NCBI GenBank assembly: GCA_013695405.1
Contig: JACDAO010000463.1
Span: forward strand, 1 to 5,286
DNA: 5,286 bases
Reading direction: 5' to 3'
Source of the DNA: Acidobacteriota bacterium
GTDB taxonomy: Bacteria; Acidobacteriota; Vicinamibacteria; Vicinamibacterales; Vicinamibacteraceae
Each line of letters starts with the position of its first letter. Positions within the stretch are counted from its first letter, which is position 1. Shown here piece after piece: positions 1 through 5,286 of the stretch. The notes beneath the pieces were generated by a model, which ran no database searches, was not told the origin of the DNA, and saw only the letters and a list, made by a program, of their open reading frames with translations. A program made the position numbers and the translations under genes.

Positions 1-1
1 G

Positions 2-970
2 GCCTGGCGCAAGCCGTCGCGCGTGCTGATGGTCGGCGTGCCCGCGGAGCGGCGTGAGTGGCTGCAGGCGGCCGCGCCCGGCGTCACCCTGGTGATGGCC
101 GACAGCGACGTGACCGCGGGCGCCGACGCCTCGACCGTCGACGCCGTGATCGGCTCGTGCAGTCCGGCGTTGCTGAATGCGGCGCCGCGCGTGCGCTGGG
201 TGCAGACGTTCAATGCCGGCGTCGAGCGCTGCCTGACCTCGCCGGTCATTGCCGACCGCGGCATCCTGCTCACCAACATGCAGCGCGTCGCCGGTCCGGC
301 GATGGCCGAGCACGTCATCGCGCTGATGCTGTCGTTCGCCCGCGCGCTGCCGGCCTACCACGATGCACAGCGACGCCGCGCCTGGGAGCGCAGCCCGGCC
401 GGCGCGTCCCCGGCGTTCACGCTCGAGGGCAAGACCGTGCTGGTGGTCGGTCTGGGCGGCATCGGCACCGAAGTGGCGCGCCGTGCCCACGGGCTCGGCA
501 TGACGGTCCTGGCCACGCGCGCCAGCGCCCGTCCGGCGCCGCCGTTCGTCAGTGAGATCGGCCTCGCCGACAGCCTCACGCGCTTTACACCCCGGGCTGA
601 TTTCGTGGTCAACACGCTGCCGCTGACCGCCGAGACCCGCGGCCAGTTCGACGCCCGGGTGTTCGCGACGATGAAGCGCGGGGCGTATTTCGTCAACGTC
701 GGCCGTGGCGCCACCGTGGTCACCGACGATCTCATGCAGGCGCTCCGCAGCGCGTCCATCGCCGGTGCGGGGCTCGACGTGGTCGAACCGGAGCCGTTGC
801 CCCCGGATCACCCACTGTGGACGATGGCCAACGTCATCATCACGCCGCACTCCTCGTCGGACTCCGACGTCGACGAGGAGAGCCGCTGGCTGGTGGTGCG
901 CGAGAACCTGCGACGCTACGTGGCGGGCGAACGGATGCTGTCGGTGGTCGACCCGAAGCGCGGATACTAG
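2..970 (+). CDS. D-2-hydroxyacid dehydrogenase, NAD(P)-dependent (5' end probably outside window)
   Basis: Cytosolic enzyme of the D-isomer-specific 2-hydroxyacid dehydrogenase family, which interconverts 2-keto acids and D-2-hydroxy acids with NAD(P)H. Residues are counted from the GTG at 23. The N-terminal catalytic half carries the NAGVE segment (64-68). The Rossmann fold begins at VLVVGLGGIG (139-148). The catalytic triad fits the family: Arg228 in NVGRGA, Glu257 in VVEPEPLP (29 residues after the Arg, the usual spacing) and His276 in ITPH. At the end of the second Rossmann strand the sequence is LATRAS, with Arg166 where NAD-specific members have Asp, so NADP(H) preference is inferred. 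The frame is open to the left edge (AWRKPSR precedes the GTG) and neither the GTG at 23 nor the ATG at 29 has a visible ribosome binding site, so the true start is probably upstream. At 315+ residues the length is normal. The exact substrate (glyoxylate, hydroxypyruvate, phosphoglycerate or other) is not determined. It is convergent with the next gene. Confidence 0.9.
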   Translation, partial: AWRKPSRVLMVGVPAERREWLQAAAPGVTLVMADSDVTAGADASTVDAVIGSCSPALLNAAPRVRWVQTFNAGVERCLTSPVIADRGILLTNMQRVAGPAMAEHVIALMLSFARALPAYHDAQRRRAWERSPAGASPAFTLEGKTVLVVGLGGIGTEVARRAHGLGMTVLATRASARPAPPFVSEIGLADSLTRFTPRADFVVNTLPLTAETRGQFDARVFATMKRGAYFVNVGRGATVVTDDLMQALRSASIAGAGLDVVEPEPLPPDHPLWTMANVIITPHSSSDSDVDEESRWLVVRENLRRYVAGERMLSVVDPKRGY

Positions 971-978
971 TCCGGGCT

Positions 979-1029
979 GGCGTGCGACCTCAGCACGCCG
1001 CAGGGTCTCGAGGCGTGATCACGCCGCAG
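979..1029. repeat. Two stem-loops sharing the same stem, followed each time by GCAG
   Basis: Starting 9 bases after the stop codon of the 2-hydroxyacid dehydrogenase, a 7-bp perfect stem GGCGTGC/GCACGCC (979-985 with 993-999) encloses a 7-base loop. A second element, GGCGTGATCACGCC (1012-1025), is a perfect 14-base palindrome. Both share GGCGTG and CACGCC arms and both are followed by GCAG, so CACGCCGCAG recurs as a direct repeat at 994-1003 and 1020-1029. No run of T follows on either strand, so these are not canonical intrinsic terminators. Their position between convergent genes suggests a role in transcription ending or mRNA 3'-end protection, but this is inference. Confidence 0.45.
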
Positions 1030-1050
1030 CCATCGTGTCCCGCACCGACC

Positions 1051-1080
1051 CTCGAGGCCGATGATCCGCAGGCCGTCGAG
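1051..1080 (-). terminator. Possible 3'-end hairpin of the PQQ dehydrogenase gene (no U-tract)
   Basis: CTCGAGGCC at 1051-1059 pairs with GGCCGTCGAG at 1071-1080, giving nine base pairs with one bulged base (1075) and an 11-base loop. On the minus strand it starts five bases after the TGA at 1086-1088. It lacks the downstream U-run of a classical Rho-independent terminator, so it may be a structured 3' end or a chance feature of GC-rich DNA. CTCGAGGC also occurs at 1007-1014, so alternative pairings are possible. Confidence 0.3.
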
Positions 1081-1085
1081 AGGTA

Positions 1086-2990
1086 TCAGCGCGGCAGCGC
1101 GTAGGAGACGATGCCGGTGGGGCCCTTGTGCGGGGCCGTCACGGCGCCGGGGCCGGTCGGCTGCACAGCTGACGCGGTCACCAGCAGGTACTGTCGGCCG
1201 CCCTGCTCGTACATCGACGGCGATCCACTGGTCGGCCCGCCCAGTGGCAGTTCGGTCAATTGCGTGCCATTGCTGCTGTCGTAGACGTGCACCTTGCGAT
1301 CGGCGGCGGTCGCGAATACCAGGCCCGCGCCGGTGACGATCAGGCCGCCCTTGACCGTCGACGCCGAGCCGGTGCCGGTGATGCCCTTGGGCAGCAGTCG
1401 CAGGTCGTCGCCGAGCCCCTTCTGCCAGGCGATCGCCCCGGTGTTCAGGTCGTACGCGGTCAGCGTCGTATAGGGCGGCTTGACGATGGTCGGGTACAGG
1501 CCGAAACCCTCGGTCACCGGATACCCCTCACGCACGATCTCCGCCTTGGCGCCGGCCCGCGCCGGGCGCGTCTCGCCCGGCTTGAGCAGCCGGATGATCG
1601 TCGGCACGTTGAAGCCGATCACGTAGACCCGACCCTCGGCCGGATGGGACGCGGTGCTGCCCCAGTTCGATCCGCCCTGGTTGCCCGGCATGTGAATCAC
1701 GTCTTCGAAGCCAATCGGCGTGAACGGCCCCTCGTTGCGGGCCTTGGCAATGCGCTGACGGAACTGCTCGCGTTCTTCGGCGCTGAGGATGTGCGGATTG
1801 AGATCGTCGACGGTGAACGACTGTCGCGAGAACGGCTCGGGCCTGGTCGGGAAGGGCTGCGTCGGCGACAGCACCTCGCCCGGCACCGTCGTCCCCTGCG
1901 GCACCGGCCGTTCCTCGATCGGCCAGATTGGCGTGCCTGTGACGCGATCGAACACGTACAGGTAGCCGGTCTTGCTGGCCTGCGCCACCGCGTCGACGCG
2001 GCGGCCGTTGTGGGTGATGGTGATCAACTGCGGCGCCGAGTTGTTGTCGAGATCCCAGATGTCGTGGTGGACGGTCTGGAAGTGCCACAGGCGTCGACCG
2101 GTCCGTGCATCGAGCGCGATCAAGCTGTCCGAGAACAGGTTGTTGCCGGTGCGGTAGCCACCGTAGAAGTTGTACTTGCCACTGCCGGTCGGCACGTAGA
2201 CGATGCCACGCGCGGCGTCGACCGACGATTCTGCCCAGTTGTTGGCGCCGCCGACGGTGGCGCGGGCGTTGACGGGCCAGCTGTCGGCGCCGAGGTCGCC
2301 GGTGCGTGGGATGGTGCGGAAGGTCCACACCAGCGCCCCGCTGCGGACGTCGAAGGCGCGGATGTCGCCGGGCGCCGAGGTGTATTCGCGGTTGGTCGCC
2401 GAGCCCAGGATCAGCAGATGCTCGAAGACGCGTCCTGGCAGGCGGCTCTGCTGCTCGACGGTCTCGGGATCGCGGTCCAGTCCTTCGCGCAAGTCGACGC
2501 GGCCGTCCTTGCCGAACGACGCGATGGTCTTGCCGGTGCGCGCGTCGATCGCGTGCAGGATGTTGAGCGCGGTGAACAGGATGCGCCGGTCCTTGCCGTC
2601 GGCGCTTTCCCAGTAGTTGGCGCCGCGCACGGCAAAGGCCTCGATGCCGTCGTGCACCCAGAGTTCCCTGCCGGTGGCCGCGTCCAGCGCCACCAGCGCG
2701 TTGCCCCGGGCACGCGCGTAGACCACGCCGTTGGCGACCAGCGGGTTGAAGTCAGTGTCGCCCGACGGGTAGGTCCAGGCCACCTGCAGGCGGCCGACGT
2801 TGCGCTTGTCGATCTGGGTTGCGGCGACGAATCGCGAGCTGTCCGGCCCGCCGGCATAGTCGCGCCACTCGCGCGGCGCCTGATCCGCGCCGGTCCGAAC
2901 GCTGGCGCCCACGACCAGCGCTGCCGCGGCCGCGAGGCCGAACGCCGTGGCCCACCGTCGTCTCGTGCTCATGTCCTGCAAGTCCCGCAT
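1086..2990 (-). CDS. Exported PQQ-dependent dehydrogenase, glucose dehydrogenase-like eight-bladed propeller
   Basis: Quinoprotein that should oxidise a sugar or alcohol in the periplasm, using pyrroloquinoline quinone and passing electrons to the respiratory chain. Numbering is from the ATG at 2990 (634 residues). A signal peptide is visible: a basic n-region (STRRRW), a hydrophobic stretch at about 16-31, and probable cleavage near residue 35. Propeller docking motifs of the type AxDxxTGxxxW occur at 101-111, 212-222, 292-302, 346-356 and 512-522, with degenerate copies at 147 and 569. HHDIWDLD (308-315) and the Lys in ASKTG (Lys340) align with membrane glucose dehydrogenase: Asp313 would be the catalytic base and Lys340 would contact PQQ, 27 residues apart as in that family. 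PGNQGGSNWG is at 435-444. The protein has no cysteine, hence no haem site and none of the vicinal disulfide of alcohol dehydrogenases. It also lacks the five-helix membrane domain of classical glucose dehydrogenase. The start was chosen because AGGAG lies 10 bases upstream; a GTG at 3020 falls inside a hairpin, and an ATG at 2972 has its purines too close. The substrate is unknown. Confidence 0.88.
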   Translation of the reverse strand: MRDLQDMSTRRRWATAFGLAAAAALVVGASVRTGADQAPREWRDYAGGPDSSRFVAATQIDKRNVGRLQVAWTYPSGDTDFNPLVANGVVYARARGNALVALDAATGRELWVHDGIEAFAVRGANYWESADGKDRRILFTALNILHAIDARTGKTIASFGKDGRVDLREGLDRDPETVEQQSRLPGRVFEHLLILGSATNREYTSAPGDIRAFDVRSGALVWTFRTIPRTGDLGADSWPVNARATVGGANNWAESSVDAARGIVYVPTGSGKYNFYGGYRTGNNLFSDSLIALDARTGRRLWHFQTVHHDIWDLDNNSAPQLITITHNGRRVDAVAQASKTGYLYVFDRVTGTPIWPIEERPVPQGTTVPGEVLSPTQPFPTRPEPFSRQSFTVDDLNPHILSAEEREQFRQRIAKARNEGPFTPIGFEDVIHMPGNQGGSNWGSTASHPAEGRVYVIGFNVPTIIRLLKPGETRPARAGAKAEIVREGYPVTEGFGLYPTIVKPPYTTLTAYDLNTGAIAWQKGLGDDLRLLPKGITGTGSASTVKGGLIVTGAGLVFATAADRKVHVYDSSNGTQLTELPLGGPTSGSPSMYEQGGRQYLLVTASAVQPTGPGAVTAPHKGPTGIVSYALPR

Positions 2991-3000
2991 CTGCCGCGAT

Positions 3001-3005
3001 CTCCT
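3001..3005 (-). promoter_or_regulatory. Shine-Dalgarno (AGGAG) deciding the start of the PQQ dehydrogenase
   Basis: On the minus strand AGGAG lies 10 bases before the ATG at 2990. It supports that start over the in-frame GTG at 3020, which precedes it, and over the ATG at 2972, which has only CAGGA placed too near. The spacing is slightly long but workable. Confidence 0.55.
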
Positions 3006-3021
3006 GGTGCCGTCCGGCACC
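3006..3021 (-). promoter_or_regulatory. Perfect hairpin directly upstream of the PQQ dehydrogenase ribosome binding site
   Basis: GGTGCC (3006-3011) and GGCACC (3016-3021) form a perfect six-base-pair stem with a four-base loop. On the minus-strand mRNA the hairpin ends at the base before AGGAG. It sits in the 74-base gap between the Gfo/Idh/MocA gene and the PQQ gene. It could protect or process the intercistronic mRNA or modulate ribosome access. No U-run follows, so termination is unlikely. Confidence 0.4.
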
Positions 3022-3064
3022 CTGTCTGTCTCACCCGTCCCGGCGGCCGATCCACGTGGTTGCG

Positions 3065-4672
<1,608 letters not shown>

Positions 4673-4677
4673 GGGAG

Positions 4678-4683
4678 CTCCCT
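4678..4683 (-). promoter_or_regulatory. Shine-Dalgarno (AGGGAG) for the Gfo/Idh/MocA gene
   Basis: On the minus strand AGGGAG lies five bases before the ATG at 4672, a strong match with good spacing. It fixes the start so that the twin-arginine motif falls about 18 residues in, rather than at the end of a 53-residue unrelated extension. Part of it lies in the palindrome GGGAGCTCCC (4673-4682). Confidence 0.65.
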
Positions 4684-4710
4684 CGCGCGGGGCCGTCCCG
4701 CACCAGCCGC

Positions 4711-4716
4711 ATTCTA
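4711..4716 (-). promoter_or_regulatory. Weak candidate -10 hexamer (TAGAAT) upstream of the Gfo/Idh/MocA gene
   Basis: TAGAAT on the minus strand matches the sigma-70 consensus TATAAT at five of six positions and is the only A/T-rich spot in the 130-base gap. It would put the transcript start about 30 bases before the ATG. No convincing -35 is present at 16-18 bases; GCGACA occurs at about 14. An internal promoter is possible but weakly supported, and readthrough from the upstream cytochrome gene is equally plausible. Confidence 0.2.
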
Positions 4717-4764
4717 GTCGCCCCGTCGCCTGTCGCCGGCGGCTGTCCCCGGCCGGTGCGCCGT

Positions 4765-4778
4765 CGGCAGCGCTGCCG
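4765..4778. repeat. Perfect 14-base palindrome CGGCAGCGCTGCCG in the intergenic gap
   Basis: Located 25-38 bases beyond the stop of the haem-protein gene (minus strand). As RNA it could fold into a five-base-pair stem with a GCGC loop. There is no U-tract, so a Rho-independent terminator is not supported. It may be an operator-like site, a 3'-end structure, or chance in GC-rich DNA. Confidence 0.3.
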
Positions 4779-4802
4779 CACGACAGCGTGGAGCTGCCGT
4801 GA

Positions 4803-5286
4803 TCACCGCCGCGCGCTCTTGAGATACGCAATCAGGTCGGCGAGCTGCCGCGGCGACATCGCCTGGTCGAGACCGGTCGGCATCAGCGACGACGTGGCGG
4901 AGCTCATGGCCGTGACGTCGGTTCTCAAGACGGTGTGGGCCTGGCCGGCTGCGTCACGCAGGGTGATGCTGTTGGGGGCTTCCGATTCGAGCCGACCGAA
5001 CAGGGTGCGCTGGTCGCGGGTCTGCACCGTGTAGGCCTCGTAGCCCGGCGTGATCTCGTAGTCGGGCACGGCGATGTGCAACAGCAGCGCATCTGCCGGC
5101 TGGTTGCGGATGCCGCTGAGGTCGGGGCCGACGCGTCCGCCGGATCCGTTGAAGGTGTGGCACGCCGCGCAGAACGACTCGAATACGGCGCCGCCGCGGC
5201 CTGCGTGGCCAGCGATCGCGAGCACGGCCTGCTGCGTTCGCACCTGCGCCTCGACGGCCCGTCCGGCGCCGGTCGCGGTGTACAAC
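4803..5286 (-). CDS. C-terminal c-type haem-binding module (Pirellula/Verrucomicrobium type), 5' end outside window
   Basis: Only the last 160 or so residues are in the window, and the frame is open to the right edge. The haem-attachment motif CAACH is followed about 10 residues later by GGRVGPDLSGI. After that come the segments PGYEAYTV and RTLFGRLESE, then SLMPTGLDQAMSPRQLADLIAYL, whose Met is the likely distal haem ligand. This order matches the putative haem-binding domain family known as TIGR02603, usually found at the C-terminus of long secreted proteins, often after a PQQ/glucose-dehydrogenase-like propeller and HEAT-like repeats. No signal peptide precedes the domain here, and the TTG at 5285 has no visible ribosome site, so the start lies upstream outside the window. 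The protein should act in the periplasm as an electron-transfer partner or as a dehydrogenase with its own haem. It is followed on the same strand by the Gfo/Idh/MocA gene after 130 bases, which suggests co-transcription. Confidence 0.88.
   Translation of the reverse strand, partial: LYTATGAGRAVEAQVRTQQAVLAIAGHAGRGGAVFESFCAACHTFNGSGGRVGPDLSGIRNQPADALLLHIAVPDYEITPGYEAYTVQTRDQRTLFGRLESEAPNSITLRDAAGQAHTVLRTDVTAMSSATSSLMPTGLDQAMSPRQLADLIAYLKSARR

Noticed and set aside
58..555. 165-residue plus-strand frame overlapping the 2-hydroxyacid dehydrogenase
   Set aside because: Arg-rich out-of-frame shadow of a gene with an intact catalytic triad and Rossmann motif.
4673..4682. Palindrome GGGAGCTCCC over the Gfo/Idh/MocA ribosome binding site as a regulatory hairpin
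   Set aside because: With a minimal loop only three base pairs can form, too weak to hide the site; likely chance.
4765..4778. Intrinsic terminator after the haem-protein gene
   Set aside because: The palindrome is perfect but short as a stem, and no U-tract follows on the minus strand, so I list it only as a palindrome.
4673..4831. N-terminal extension of the Gfo/Idh/MocA gene to a start at 4831
   Set aside because: It would overlap the end of the haem-protein gene, bury the twin-arginine signal about 70 residues in, and ignore the strong AGGGAG before the ATG at 4672.

Overview
The window is high-GC DNA (about two thirds G+C by eye) with four protein-coding genes and short intergenic gaps. 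The gene content is a PQQ-type quinoprotein, a Tat-exported Gfo/Idh/MocA oxidoreductase, and a C-terminal haem module of the Pirellula/Verrucomicrobium type. Together with the alanine/arginine-rich protein style this suggests an environmental bacterium of the Acidobacteriota (Vicinamibacteria-like) or, less likely, the PVC group. The placement is inferred from protein style and neighbourhood. There is no rRNA or other phylogenetic marker here.

Layout: (1) bases 2-970, plus strand: a D-2-hydroxyacid dehydrogenase, probably cut by the left edge. (2) Bases 971-1085: a convergent intergenic gap with three stem-loops and no U-tracts. (3) Bases 1086-2990, minus strand: an exported PQQ-dependent dehydrogenase related to membrane-type glucose dehydrogenase. 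(4) Bases 2991-3064: a 74-base gap with a perfect hairpin directly against the Shine-Dalgarno of gene 3. (5) Bases 3065-4672, minus strand: a twin-arginine-signal Gfo/Idh/MocA oxidoreductase. (6) Bases 4673-4802: a 130-base gap with a good ribosome binding site, a weak -10-like hexamer and a 14-base palindrome. (7) Bases 4803 to the right edge, minus strand: the C-terminal cytochrome c-like haem module of a protein that begins outside the window.

The three minus-strand genes run in the order cytochrome module, Gfo/Idh/MocA oxidoreductase, PQQ dehydrogenase. They look like one transcription unit or a co-regulated set. Genes 3 and 5 carry export signals and the haem protein must mature outside the cytoplasm, so the likely theme is periplasmic oxidation of sugars or other polyols: the quinoprotein oxidises a substrate, a c-type haem takes electrons, and the Tat-exported NAD(P)-type enzyme modifies a sugar-like compound. 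No substrate can be assigned from sequence. The plus-strand 2-hydroxyacid dehydrogenase is cytosolic and convergently transcribed, so it need not belong to the same pathway.

I saw no tRNA, rRNA, CRISPR array, insertion sequence or phage feature. The long open frames opposite genes 3 and 5 are GC-driven shadows. The window reads as ordinary metabolic chromosome with an interesting, poorly characterised secreted redox cluster. I do not see clear evidence for a wholly new system.
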